Positions 11,020 through 22,989 of a stretch of DNA of 64,000 bases are shown here, piece after piece. Source of the stretch: Siphonodentalium dalli (taxonomy: Eukaryota > Mollusca > Scaphopoda > Gadilida > Siphonodentaliidae); assembly GCA_032622095.1 (NCBI GenBank), contig CP136066.1, positions 188,640,716-188,704,715 on the forward strand, written 5' to 3'. The notes under the pieces are model-generated. The model saw only the letters and a program-made list of their open reading frames with translations, was not told where the DNA came from and did no database searches. Each line of letters starts with the position of its first letter. Positions within the stretch are counted from its first letter, which is position 1. The translations under genes and the position numbers were made by a program.

Positions 11020-11600
11020 GTACCCATGGTCCTGAAATTAGTTCAGGAAATATGTTTTCTAATTTGTAACCAATGTAACAAGGTACTTTAAGATTCCTAA
11101 GAAAAAAAAATATAAGTAACAAATGTAACATTAACTAATAGGTAAAGTAACCAGAAGTAACCATTTGTACCCCGTGTACCCATGGACCTTAAATTAGTTC
11201 AGGAAATATGTTTTCTAATTTGTAACCAATGTAACAAGGTACTTTGAGATTCCTAAGAAAAAAAGAAAAAAAGTAACAAATGTAACATTAACTAATAGGT
11301 AAAGTAACCAGAAGTATCCATTTGTACCCCGTGTACCCATGGGCCTGAAATTAGTTCAGGAAATATGTTTTCTAATTTGTAACCAATGTAACAAGGTACT
11401 TTAAGATTCCTAAGAAAAAAAAAATTAAAGTAACAAATGTAACATTAACAGATAGGTAAAGTAACCAGAAGTAACCATTTGTACCCCGTGTACCCATGGG
11501 CCTGAAATTAGTTCAGGAAATTTGTTTTCTAATTTGCTAAATTTGTGCTCATAAAATGTAACCAATGTACCCGACGTAACAACAGGGTACAAAAGTTGTG
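11020..11600. repeat. Tandem repeat, ~157-bp unit, about 3.6 copies
   Basis: GTACCCATGG starts a unit at 11020, 11176, 11333 and 11490 (periods 156, 157, 157). Each unit contains GAAATTAGTTCAGGAAATATG and TAACCAGAAGTA. The copies are nearly identical, so the duplication is recent. The minus-strand open frames here are repeat artefacts. Confidence 0.9.
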
Positions 11601-11669
11601 TTGTTTTTCGGCGTACCAAAATTTGCCATATATGAAGTATGCTCTGCAGGCTTCAAAATATGTTGCTGG

Positions 11670-11935
11670 ACATTTGCAGTGGGCTAGCATCACTAAATTC
11701 ACCCTCTGGCCCTGGGAACCTCATTCTGCTTAGTCCTCATATCCTCTGGAAAGTATTTTTTTTAGGTTCTTTAGAAACTTCATTTTTTAATTTAGTTTCT
11801 GTATAGCCCCAAATTGGCATAATCGAGGAACCGAATGGGTGCCCATCAGGATGAATTTGGTGATACTAGCCTCCTGTGCGGGGTAGTCTCACTATATTCA
11901 CCCTCTGTGGACCTCATTCTGCATATGTCCGGCAC
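11670..11935. repeat. Fragments of the hairpin array unit
   Basis: GCTAGCATCACTAAATTCACC (about 11682) and AGGATGAATTTGGTGATACTAG to CCTCATTCTGCAT (about 11847-11925) match the array at 1-720. Confidence 0.7.
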
Positions 11936-12061
11936 CATATTTTGAGACCTGATGCTCTGAACGATGAAAGAATACCTACTGTTGGTGCTGCTTGGAAGCC
12001 AGGGATGGGTCAATTACTCACCCAAAGTAATTAATTTCAAAACTGTCAATTACTCAAGTAC

Positions 12062-12493
12062 TTAAAGGTACTCAATCCGATTCGATGGTCTCATCAGATT
12101 CCAACTTTTTAAATGCCACTTCAGTTATTAGATTTGATTAATTGCCCAAAAATAACACTAACCACAGTAAACTACAGTATAAAATTGCCCAAAACATGTT
12201 ACTTATCAACATTTTTTTCAACGAAATTTGGCCACACAATCAAATATCAACATGTAACACCCAAAGCCACTCTATTTTAGAGTTATCCATCTTCATCCGC
12301 AATTCGGTGCGAGACGTTCGACATGAAGAATATTTGCCAAGCTTCCAAAAATTATGTCTCAGGGATATAACAAATTTCAAAAATCGGTATCTGATCACTC
12401 TGAACTTTGATGGGAGGGTTCCTCGACTCGAATCAAATACTTTTTACCCCCAATAGTAATTTGGGAGCATTAATTTGGATTATGCATCTTTAA
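12062..12493. mobile_element. TTAA-flanked MITE, type TTAAAGGTACTCAATCCGAT (degraded copy)
   Basis: The left end TTAAAGGTACTCAATCCGAT is clear. The right end ATTTGGATTATGCATCTTTAA is a worn complement. The interior matches the better preserved copy at 53282-53703 over most of its length (for example CACTTCAGTT..., GAGTTAT(C/G)CATCTTCATCC, TCCTCGACTCGAATCAAATA). Confidence 0.75.
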
Positions 12494-12687
12494 TTGCAAT
12501 TACATGTACTTCAACAATGTAATAAATTATTTTTCAATTACTTTAATAGAATATTATGCCGGGGTGAGTTGTTTTCGGCCAGAGTCAACTTTTGTACTCC
12601 AGCCGAGCCATCTTTAGTTGGAGTTATGGCTGTATGGTATTTTGATTAATCATCAATACTGCAGTATTAAACCAATACTATCTTACA

Positions 12688-13724
12688 TAGGCCCCTGCGA
12701 AGCTTCGAGATTCGATTCGATTCGCGAATTGGTCGTCCTGATTCGATTCGATTCGACTGTCCGATTCGAGTATTTTCGAATCATTCATGATCAGATATCA
12801 TATATAGGCAATCAACTGTCATAACCCGATGAAAACAACCCAATTGTTATGCCCTATAAACAAAGAAATAATTTTGCGGCTCGAGACATCGAGATCAAAC
12901 GGATCGCTGCGTCGACCAATAATCTATAAATAGAACCAAGGTAGGTAATGGCGTAATGACTATTGAAGTGACGTAATTGGGAATTCCCGAGGCGCGTGTT
13001 TACAAAATAATACAAAACCAAAATGGCTGAGTTTCGTTGCCTGTTCAATTTATTAAAGAAGAGAACAAATATGCATGTAAGCACTGCCCCACGCTTTTGT
13101 CTGTTCAACCCACGGGTACAACAACACACGGTAAATTGGTCCCCAAACGCATAATTATGCCAGACACAAAACAAAAGTTTGATGCAGCCCTTCTAACATT
13201 TGTTGTCGTTGATGCGAGACCTTTTGAGTCTGTGGCCGGCGAGAGGTTAAAAACAATGTGTGATGTGCTCACTGGAGGAAGTTATGACCCACCCCACACC
13301 ACAAAGCTATCAAGATAAGTAATTGACTTGAGAGAGTCAATGGAGGGTAGTTTGAAGGCCTATTTGAAAACTGATATCGGGAAATCCAAAGTTTCAGTCA
13401 CTTTCGATCACTGGAAGTGCGACAACAACAGTAATTATCAGTTAACGCCGATGTTTGAACCCGAGCCATGTAAATGACTAAAATAGTACATTATATTCTT
13501 AATTTCTTACGCAGAAGAAATGAAAATAATACACACGTCGAGTTGTTTATGATTTACACGAATCTAATGGTGTTCGTTCAACTTTTCTCCGGTACAATCA
13601 TGCTAAATTTTGATGTCCGCAAAAGGTGTAGATTCGATTCGAGATTCGATTCGATTCGCGAATCATTCTCGTGATTCGATTCGAGATTCGATTCGAAATG
13701 AAATCCCCGATTCGCAGGGCCCTA
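12688..13724. mobile_element. hAT transposon (1037 bp) with 8-bp TSD and transposase remnant
   Basis: It starts TAGGCCCCTGCGAA and ends TTCGCAGGGCCCTA, flanked by the exact 8-bp direct repeat ATCTTACA (12680-12687 and 13725-13732). Both subterminal regions are packed with ATTCGATTCG. The interior carries part of a hAT transposase (see 13023-13440). It is an internally deleted descendant of an autonomous element. Confidence 0.92.
13023..13440 (+). pseudogene. hAT transposase N-terminal remnant (BED finger and start of catalytic region)
   Basis: From about 13037 the frame carries a BED-like finger, with CKHC as the cysteine pair (residues about 15-18 of this frame). It is followed by KQKFDAALLTFVVVDARPF and GSYDPPHTTKLS, which match the conserved region after the finger in hAT transposases (helix, D..PF..V, Y..P.R..L). 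After a stop at 13316-13318 a second frame reads KVSVTFDHWKCDNN, which resembles the T.D.W motif around the first catalytic aspartate. An ATG at 13023 opens a different frame, so a frameshift separates it from the finger. The rest of the transposase, including the other catalytic residues and the dimerisation domain, is absent. Not functional. Confidence 0.75.
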
Positions 13725-13732
13725 ATCTTACA

Positions 13733-15169
13733 CTGACCACATTATTTTCTTATTGGCAGTTCAGTTCAATTATATCGCAACAGGTAATGTATGTTCAACT
13801 GATAACCATTCTCATACAATCACTTTGAACACAATGAATATGTTGTGATGATGGTGTCAATCTAAGCTTATGTACCAAGTATGGCAATGGACAGTTAGTC
13901 CTAACATTGGGCTGGGTTAATGACATGACATGCTCTTTATTTAGCCTGGCAGTCCATGTTTACTTGTCTGGCATGGTCCACACACATGGGCGGCAGGATG
14001 ATTAATTTTTTTTACTTCCTGTAGTCTATGGTATACAATTAGCTGATGTGCATATATATCTCCCCTCTAGCATGTACGTGGGTCATTCTACCTGCAGTAC
14101 CTGATGTCAGAGCCTGAGGGTAGGTCTTTTATTGGATTAGCAGCTCTTGTTTGTAAAGTATGAATATCACCCATGAGTCCGAGTCTTGCTTTGAAATAGA
14201 ACTGACTTTAAAATTACATGTATATCCTTGAACTGTCATCCAAGATACTGGTAACTTTATATGACAAACAGACAAAGACTACCCAGTCTTTTTCAATTCC
14301 CACCTTATTTCAACGACGATATGAAAATGATTGTGAAAGTAAGATGTGTGCACAGAACTGGATTCACTGGAATGTTCCATTGCAATAATACAGTTGCGAC
14401 ATTCTAATAAACACAGTCGCGGTTTCCTTTCATTTCGAAGAAAATCAACTATTTATGGCACAATAATTTCAAACACAAACTATTTCCTAAGTGGAATAGT
14501 TTAACTTAAATGTATACCATATTTTGAGACCAATATTTCAACACATGGTGGTTCAGTCATTTTTTTTTATCAGAAGTCAACACTCCCTGCTGAAAATGGA
14601 ACGCCATGTTGCCAGCAAACAGGTATTGGAGATGCACCTAAAATCCATACTGTTGTAATGCCCTGGGACCGGTGGTGTTAGAAACAAGACAGTCAATGAC
14701 TGTGGGGTCCCGACCAGACTGCAAAGACTGATAAGACTGGGACTCTGGAGACCAAAACAGTGAGCACTTTTCATAATCACTTTAAAAGAAGTAGATTTAA
14801 ACAGGATATGTGGCTAGAGAGACTTCAAGTATGTAGCTTGGTAAAAAACCACCTTGAAATTGCCAACTGTACACTACTGATCACCCCCCTCCTCCAGCTC
14901 AACAAGTCCCCTCCCGACCGGGATCCAGACTCCCAAGTCTTAGGTTGGAATTTCACAACCGACACCTCAAACTTTCTCAATTGTTGGAAATTTCCAATCT
15001 CACAAGCGCCTTTTTCTAAAACCATTTAAACATGTTTGAAGCCCAATTATCCATGGACCCAAAACACAATACATGTATGTCAGACCAATCAGTCAGGTGG
15101 TTCCAAGGTAGATGTTTTAATGAATTTGGTATTTCTATGATTTTATTGGACACAAAAGTGTTAACTCCC
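13733..15169. other. No gene recognised
   Basis: About 1.4 kb without a supported feature. The frames at 14577-14780 (minus) and 14760-15029 (plus) match no family that I know and overlap on opposite strands. Confidence 0.4.
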
Positions 15170-16760
15170 CATAGACTGCCATTTCTTGACAGGTTGACCT
15201 CATTTTAACAAATCTGTATCTCAGTCACTAAAGGATCTTCCTGATTCCTCCATACTATATGTAAGCTAAATAGTCCAAAATCCCTTGAGAAGACATTTTA
15301 AGAATTACTATAGAGACATATAGTTATGTCCCTGGTCCCACCCTTTTAACCTGGTGACCCCATCTGAATAAATTTGAATCCCAGACACCAAAGAACCCTT
15401 CATACATATCATAAATATCTAGTGATGTTCCGATAATCGGAATCGGAATCGGCCATCGGCCGATAATAGCCCATCGAAAATTAATCGTACCTCGCAGTTG
15501 AACATCGGCTTTTACCGATTGTCAAAATAAATAAAAACGTTCTAGTATCTAAGCGCAATGTGCACGCTTTAATAAACATACGCAATACAACTGTAGTATT
15601 GAATGTAAAACGCAGTTGTAACAGCCTAAAAAGAAGCCATTGGCATCATCAAAGCAGTCTGATATGATGATATATTATAAGAATGGCAATACACATGCCC
15701 GACATCCCGTGTAATATGAAGTTATTGGTTCAATCGCGTTGACACGAAATAGATTCAAAGAAAGCTTTAATTAAAAAGCTGACCTGATTACAGTGAGGCT
15801 TCCTCTAGAGCACGTGTCATGTGACGTCACATGCTATGTCAATAACTTGAAGCACACACTGAATGAAATAATACAGTTGTTATCAGAACTGTCTTCAATA
15901 ACGATCAATGTTAGTAGGGGCATAATTAGCTTTTTCGTCTGTACAACGTATGCTATGAAATACGCTTAGCTCCACGTTGAACTTGCGAAACAAAAATTGA
16001 GCAGGCGGAACTATAAAAGCTTCCGAGTTGTTAAAAGATAAAAGGTGTGACCAATGGAAACTTGGGAAATCTCAGACAAATATGACAGCAATTATTATCC
16101 ATCAATCAAAATTTAGTTAATAATCATCGCCATTCCATACATTGTTGCAACTTACAAGTATTCAATCAAGACTTTTACTCTGCATGCAAATGTTCCACAC
16201 ATGGTCATAACGTTACTCTGAGTCGGCACCTTTGATCTCTTTGTCAAAACAACTACCGGTATACATCAAAGGAAGCACACAACCGACGTCGGCAGAAATA
16301 CTGTCACGACAGTGTGTATATATTTCTTTTTTGTATTTGGCTTTGAAACTATGCGGGATATGGAGTGCATTGGGTGTATATAAGTCCATTATAGGAACAA
16401 ACGCACAATATATATAAACATCGGAATCGGAAATCGGCCGATTGTGCCTCCAGTTATCGGAAATCGGTCCGATAAGCTTTTTCATTATCGGAACATCACT
16501 ATAAATATCAGTCAAATAGACCTGATGGTCCTTGCGAAGGAAGCATATTAAGAGGGAAACTGTCCTTCGCTTGGCCCCTATTTGACCAGGTGATCCCATT
16601 AAAAAAATCTGAATTGCAGTCAAGGAAGAACATTCCATTCTATATAAGCCAACTAGTTCTTGCAAACATATTTTAAGAATTACTATGTAGTGAAATAGTT
16701 AAGTCTCTTGCTCTGCCCTTATTTGACTTTGTGATCCCATTTTCACAAATCTGATAAGGA
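15170..16760 (+). repeat. Copy of the ~150-bp-unit repeat, split by a hAT element
   Basis: 15170-15419 and 16502-16760 carry diverged units (TTATGTCCCTGGTCCCACCC, GTGATCCCATT, AACAAATCTG) of the family at 1140-1761. They are separated by the hAT element at 15420-16501. There is no (GGAC)n tail here; the sequence runs into the array at 16772. Confidence 0.7.
15420..16501. mobile_element. hAT-type non-autonomous element (1082 bp) with 8-bp TSD
   Basis: The ends are TAGTGATGTTCCGATAATCGG and CATTATCGGAACATCACTA. The exact 8-bp TSD TAAATATC lies at 15412-15419 and 16502-16509. Subterminal ATCGGAATCGG repeats occur at both ends. No transposase motif was found; the frame at 16213-16665 on the minus strand runs out of the element and is not a gene. 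Confidence 0.92.
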
Positions 16761-16771
16761 TAAAAATTAAG

Positions 16772-17880
16772 TTCCCCAGTTGAAGTTGGTGATATTCACC
16801 CATTGGGCACCTCATTTATGAATTTTATCTTCTGCAAATTAGGGGATATAGAAACTTCCTAGAAGGGAAATTTAACTAACAACAATGTAAATTTGATACT
16901 ATAGATACTTCCCAGAAGATGAGGCCTAAGCAGAATGAGGTCGTCAGAGGGTCAATTTGGTGATGCTAGCCTGCTGTGCCGGATAGCATCACAAAAAGCG
17001 TGTCTGTTCCTACATTGTGTATGCCTGGCCTCAAGCAACACAATGTATTATACAACAAGCCTTGAAATAGTGTGATAGTGTGTCTGTCATTTGCAGAGTG
17101 AGGTCCCCAGAGGGTGAATTTAGTGACGCTAAATTCACCCTCTGGGGACCTCATTCTGATAAAGTCCTCAACTGCTATGGAAGACCTAGAATAAAATTGA
17201 ATTTCCCCAGTTGAAGTTGGTGATGTTCACCCATTGGGCCCCTCAATTATGAATTTTATCTTCTGCAAATTAGGGGATATAGAAACTTCCTAGATGGGAA
17301 ATTTAACTAACAACAATGTAAATTTGATACTATAGATACTTCCCAGAAGATGAGGCCTAAGCAGAATGAGGTCCCCAAATGGTGAATTTGGTGATGCTAG
17401 CCTTGAATCAAGCTTTGAAATAGTCTGTCTGTTATTTGCAGAATGAGGTACCCAGAGGGTGAATTTAGTGAGGCTATCCTGCACAGCGGGCTAGTATCAC
17501 TAAATTCACCCTCTGGGGACCTCATTCTGATAAGGCCCTCAACTGCTATGGAAGACCTAGAATAAGATTGAAGTTCCCCAGTTGAAATTGGTGATGTTCA
17601 CCCATTGGGCACCTCAATCATGAATTTTATCTTCTGCAAATTAAGGGATACAGAAACTTCCTAGAAGGGAAATTTAACTAACAACAATGTAAATTTGATA
17701 CTATAGATACTTCCCAGAAGATGAGGCCTAAGCAGAATGAGATCTTGAGACTCTAGATACTTCCCAGAAGATGAGGCCTAAGCGGAATAAGGTTCTCAGA
17801 GGGTGTATTTGGTTATGCTAGCCTGCTGTGTAGGATAGCGTCACTAAATTCACCCTCTGGGAACCTCATTCTACAAATGC
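16772..17880. repeat. Tandem array of the hairpin-containing repeat (about 2.8 units)
   Basis: Units start TTCCCCAGTTGAA at 16772, 17203 and 17574 (periods 431 and 371), and each ends in GATGAGGCCTAAGC followed by palindromes (clear ones at 17095-17157 and 17443-17530). A short extra duplication of CTAGATACTTCCCAGAAGATG lies at 17751. Period differences come from gain or loss of palindrome blocks. Confidence 0.85.
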
Positions 17881-18227
17881 CAGGCACAAAATGAAATTAA
17901 TCTGATTTTAATGACCACTGAGTGATAATATAAACAACAAGGGTGCTTCATTGATAACACCATTAATCTCATTTAAATTATGAATGACATGAATACACTC
18001 CCTGGGGACTCTGTCTAAGGCTGCATAAGCTCTCTTTATCTCTCTATCTGCCTTGCCATGTCTATCAGTTCATAGGAGAGTTGCCTTGTAATGGGAATTT
18101 AAATAAATATACTTTATTTACCTGTGAGTTAGGATATGAGATAGGGTGGAATGCTGTTGGTTGGGGTGGGGTTCTGGGTCATGTGGGGGGGGGTGATATT
18201 TTTTGTTTGTATGTTAAATTGATCAAG

Positions 18228-19079
18228 GAGTTCCTGAATTTTTTATTATTTTTTGGGGAATTATGGCCCTGGCTCCACCACTATTTGACCCAGTGACCCC
18301 ATTTGAACAAATCTGAACCCCAGTCATTCAATGACCCCACATACCAAATATAAACTAAATCGGCTTAATGGTTATTGACAAGAAGTCGTTATAAGAATTA
18401 CCAAGGAGGAATATAGTTATGGCCCTGGTTTCGCAACTGTTTGACACAGTGACCTCATTTGAACAAATATTAATGACAGTCACCTAGGGAACATCCACCC
18501 CAAATATGATCAAAATGCAAAAATGTAATTTTTTGAGTTATGTCCCTGGCTCTGCCCCTAATTGACCCAGTGACCCAATTTGAACAAATCTGATTCCCAG
18601 TCACCCAAGGTCCCTCAGTACCAAATATAAGCTAATTCGGCCTGATATTTTTGTAGAAGAAGTCATTGTAAGAATTACTGAGTTATGGCCCTGGTTTCTC
18701 AACTAATTGACCGGGTGACCTCATTTGAACAAATCTGAACACCAGTCACCCAAGGACCCTCCATACCAAATATTAGCTAAATCGGCACAATGGTTATGGA
18801 CAAGAAGTTGTTGTAAGAATTACTGTGGAGGAATAGAATTATGGCCCTGGTTTCGCAACTATTTGACCCAGTGACCTCATTTGAACAAATCTGAATGAGA
18901 GTCACCTAGGGAACATCCACACCAAATATGAACCAATTTGGTATGATGGTTTCAGAGGAGAAGATGTTTTAAAAAAAAGTTGACGGACGGACAGACAGAC
19001 AGACAGACGGACGGACGACGGACGAGGAGTGATGACTATAGCTCCACCGGAGACTTCGTCTCAGGTGAGCTAAAAAGGA
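18228..19079 (+). repeat. Dispersed repeat of ~150-bp units with GGAC/AGAC tail and terminal hairpin
   Basis: Five units restart at TTATGGCCCTGG or TTATGTCCCTGG near 18260, 18418, 18539, 18684 and 18839. The tail (18983-19020) is GGAC/AGAC microsatellite, followed by GACGAGGAGTGATGACTATA and the hairpin TAGCTCCACCGGAGAC / GTCTCAGGTGAGCTA ending at about 19075. This is identical in design to 1140-1761. Confidence 0.82.
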
Positions 19080-19541
19080 CAAAAAGCCTGACATTTTATG
19101 TTTTAATATGGTTTATCATACAACCTATTTGTGGTTGTCATTGTCAACACACAAGTTACCTGATTATATGTGAATATAGAAAAATTCAGATAGAATAACT
19201 ATGTTTTTGCACAAACAGTCCTGTGCACCATATATCGGGATATCGCAGTGATAATTTCATACTATCGCAATATTTTAAATAGGAAATACCTTCTTCTTCT
19301 TCGTGTGACAGCTCGCTGTCATTTACTGACAATTATGAGCCGCCTGGAGGAGAGTTAAGATTCCAAGACAATGTTCGTAGGACTCAATGGTGTTAGTTTG
19401 AGTCGGGAGATGTGGTGGTGGTAACATTGATTTTTGAGCGCCTAAATTTTGGTGGTTGATATATTAAATTTTTTTGTTTTTATGAATTTTTTGGTCGTTT
19501 CATGATATTAAAAGAATAAAATTATTTACAACTGTCAGTAT

Positions 19542-20263
19542 CTATTTCTCAGTATTGTTGCGATGTTTTCTTTTGGCCATTATGGACTGCATCAATGATG
19601 ATGAGAGCTGTGACTTGAATGTTTTGCTGTCTTCAATTATGCTTGTGGAGGGTGGTAACAGGTTAAATTCTGCTATGGTACGAGGATAGAATGAATAGAA
19701 ATAGGAATCTTTATTAGCTCTGAGGGTATGGAATGTTCGTTTATTTTTCTTGTTGTATCTGGTACGGACAGTTTTGTATTTTAATATGTCAGCTGGGTAT
19801 ATAGATAGTTGGTGGTGTACAATTTTATGGAAGACTGTTAGCCGGGTTTGTAGACAGCGTTCTTGTAGAGATTGCCAATTTAGGATCTGTACTCTGTAGC
19901 ATATCAGTTACTGAGCTGGTGTTATGGAAGCTGTTCATGACATACCTTGCAGCTCTCCTTTGTACTGCCTCAATTTGTTTAATTGCTTTATCTGTATGTG
20001 GGTCCCAGATTGATATACAGTAATCTAGGATGGGTCTTACTAGAGATTGATATGCCCTATCTTTGATTGTTCGGTTGGTGACCTTCAAGTTTCGCTTGAG
20101 GAAGCCAAGAATTCGGTTTGCTCTGCCCGTGATGTTATCGATATGTTCGCCCCACTTGAGATCATGCTGGATTGTTATACTCAAATATTTGGCAGAATTA
20201 ACTTTTTCAAGTGGGTGGCTATTTAGATTGTAGGTGTTTAGTATTGGTTCCTCTTTTCTGCTA
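19542..20263 (-). pseudogene. LINE ORF2, C-terminal part
   Basis: The frame reads AKYLSITIQHDLKWGEHI, GRANRILGFLKRNLKV, AYQSLVRPILDYCISIWDPH, QIEAVQRRAARYV, the post-RT region conserved in CR1/Jockey-type LINEs. After a frame change near 19830-19860 it continues with a positively charged tail and a stop at 19542-19544. It joins the RT core across the element at 20272-21651. Confidence 0.85.
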
Positions 20264-20271
20264 AGGCCTAA

Positions 20272-21651
20272 GCAAATAATACCTTTGTTTCCGCTAACAA
20301 GCTAAAAAAAAATAGGGTAGGTAGGTAGGCTTAACTTTTTTTTTTTTGTTAACTTTTTTTTTTTCAGTAATCTTTAAAAATAACTGTATAATACTTGTCA
20401 ATAACCCAAACTATGCACTTCTTAGCCCCAATCAGGTTAACCCAGATGACAGAGGAACTAGAAACTCCAATTCAAACTTACATATGCTTTAATATTTACA
20501 TATATACTAGTCTATATACTAAGATAGTCTTTGATAATCCTAATATTTCCTATATGGTCTGGCGACAACTGGAGTCAGTCCAGCACCACTGCACTGTACA
20601 CATATTGGAGTGACCGTCTTGTACCGATCTCTTAAGGATGGCTTCACAACACCACCTTCTCCGCATTCAGTGAAGGATCTAGGTATTTTTTGGGGACACC
20701 TGTTTTTGGGCAATGATATGCCGAAGGCATAACCTGAAGGCCTGATCGGAGGAATGTTTGGGAAGGGTGACCCCCTGATGATGGTGGGGGTTCTTCCCCT
20801 GGAAAAATTTTGAAAATCCATTGCATTTAGATCTAATCTAAGGCTCTTTGAGTCAGTATTTTGAATTTTACAGAGAGGTAAATTTTATCAAGTTTCTCAA
20901 ACATAACTTTGGAACTTTTTATATATGTATGGATTGGAAATGCTTATAAGTTATTGTCAGATATCTTTTGGTTCTATGGATTATGCTTATCGGAAGCCTT
21001 ATCCTGCTTGAAATTAGACTTGCCATCATCACTCTAATTCATAAATAGGCTATTTTATCAAATTCAAGTGAGACGCATACCGTACATAATATACTACATG
21101 TACATGTAATACAGAAATCCTACATGTACATGTAGTACAGAAACAATGTACATGTATTAAGATAGTAATGACTATATATGGTACTAATCTCTATGTTAAT
21201 TTTTCATTTGGTATTATGAGATCCCACTTGATAACCAGGTTGATTTGATCAAATTGTTAATGTTCCTGTGCTGTAATTGATTGAAATACTGAAGTCTGAA
21301 CGCTGAATGATAACATACCGTACATGAACTCAAATTATTTGAAGTTTTCACAGATGAAAGCTAGATAAAGCCAAACATACTTTACAGTATGATTCCAACT
21401 GTTAAACTTAAATCTTTTTGTAAACTTAAATTTCTTATGTCAATATATATAAATATATAAATGTTTTGCATCTAGTTATGATATGAATTGGGACCTAAAT
21501 TAAAAAAAATAAAATAATTTAAATCCAATTTTTTTTTTATTTTTTTTTTTGGTTTAATTTTTTTTTTTTTTGCAATGGCAATAAAAAGTTTAGGATCGGC
21601 GGTTTAAAATAGGGTCGGTCGGGTTAGCGGAAACAAACGTATTTTTTGTTT
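20272..21651. mobile_element. DNA transposon-like insertion in the LINE (about 1380 bp, 8-bp TSD)
   Basis: An 8-bp direct repeat AGGCCTAA lies on both sides (20264-20271 and 21652-21659). The terminal inverted repeats share CAAAWAATACSTTTGTTTCCGCTAAC over about 26 bases. The inside is rich in T and A runs and has no transposase that I recognise. The minus-strand frames at 20540-20826 match no family. An 8-bp TSD suggests hAT, though the first bases are ambiguous because the TSD is palindromic. Confidence 0.8.
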
Positions 21652-22516
21652 AGGCCTAATGGTAAGTAGGTTACATTTACTTGGGTGGAAGCCATTAGCC
21701 AATCTCTCTCCCAAGTCCCAACGTGCTGAATTATTGAGATCGTGTTGCAATTTAACTGTGTCAGACTGGTCATGAATCCTACGGTAAATAATGCTGTCGT
21801 CAGCAAACAGTCTTAGAGAGCTATGTTTCAGATAAGTGTGGAAGACATTGATATCGAGCAGGAAGAGTATAGGGCCAAGGACAGATCCCTGGGGAACCCC
21901 GGAGGTTACTGGAATATGAGAGGAAGAGTGTCCTTCGATGAGTACAGATTGGGTCCTACCATGTAGGAAACTGGAGATCCAATCACAGACTTGAGAGTTA
22001 ATGCCGTAATAATTTAACTTGTAGATGAGGCGTTGCAAAGTCCATTATGATTATGTCAGTTTGTATGGATTTATTATCATTCTCAGAGATTTCTTGTATA
22101 AAGTCAATAAGTTGGGTTTCGCAGGAACGTTTTCGTCGGAAGCCATGTTGTTTATTGTAGAGAATATTATTTGTTTCAAGGAAAGTCATTGTTTTGCTAC
22201 TGATGATATGTTCAAGGATTTTATATGAGATGCAGGTGAGGGATATTGGGCGGTAGTTAATGGGGTCATGTTTGTTGCCCTTTTTAAAGATGGGGCTGAC
22301 ATTCGCGGTCTTCCAGTCTAGGGGGACTGTTCAAGTTGTCAGAGAAAGATTATATATGTGGGTCAGAATTGGGGCTATTGTGTTACGGTACTGAGATATT
22401 TAAAAATGTGAACGTGTATACCATCGGGTCCCATAGCTTTGTGGGGGTCTATGTCAGCAAGAAGTTTCTCAACCCCGTTTTCAGTGATGGATATGTCGTT
22501 CATGGTCAAACTAGGG
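21652..22516 (-). pseudogene. LINE reverse transcriptase core (broken)
   Basis: Recognisable RT blocks on the minus strand are LADIDPHKAMGPDGI, PINYRPISLTCISYKILE, KQHGFRRKRSCETQLIDF, VTSGVPQGSVLGPILF and LRLFADDSIIY (the catalytic DD pair). Frame changes occur between the blocks (for example near 22020, where the DFA motif is disrupted). Confidence 0.88.
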
Positions 22517-22989
22517 CCGATGGGGTCATTGTCACAAGGCTCCGGTCACATTCGTAGCCAGCTTTTTAAATCGATCACAAATGTAGCCAGCTTTTCACCG
22601 GCGATCACATTCGTAGCCAGCTTTTCTAATTGCATGCTTTATATGGCGCGAAATATGACGTCATCGCGCTCGTGACTAAAATGTCGATGTCATTCTCCAA
22701 AACTGACTTCGTTTATCAACTTATATTGGAACATAATTCGAGCATTCTAACGACACTGATCAGAAACGTTAGATTATTAGATGAACTAATATCAAATTAA
22801 AATTCAAATTGTTTCTCATCCATCAACTCAGAACAACGAGCTTAACCTAATCTTGTTCAATGAGGCTCGCATGAATATGAAAAGCTGGCTACAAATGTGA
22901 TCACCATAGAAAAGCTGGCTACATTTGTGATCGATTTAAAAAGCTGGCTACGAATGTGATCGATGCCTTGTGACAATGACCCCATCAGC
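22517..22989. mobile_element. MITE with long inverted repeats and 10-bp TSD, inserted in the LINE
   Basis: The exact direct repeat CAAACTAGGG flanks it (22507-22516 and 22990-22999). The terminal inverted repeats start GATGGGGTCATTGTCACAAG and extend about 70-100 bp. Each arm carries two or three copies of the motif AAAGCTGGCTACAAATGTGATC in varied form. A 9-10 bp TSD with long inverted repeats is usual for Mutator-like (MULE) elements, which is a class-level inference. No coding region. Confidence 0.88.

Noticed and set aside
1-17880. CRISPR array
   Set aside because: The palindromic repeats are 90 bp or longer, spaced irregularly within 370-460 bp units, in a eukaryotic context with no cas genes.
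20540-20826. 93-codon minus-strand frame inside the insertion at 20272-21651 as its transposase
   Set aside because: Too short and without any transposase motif.
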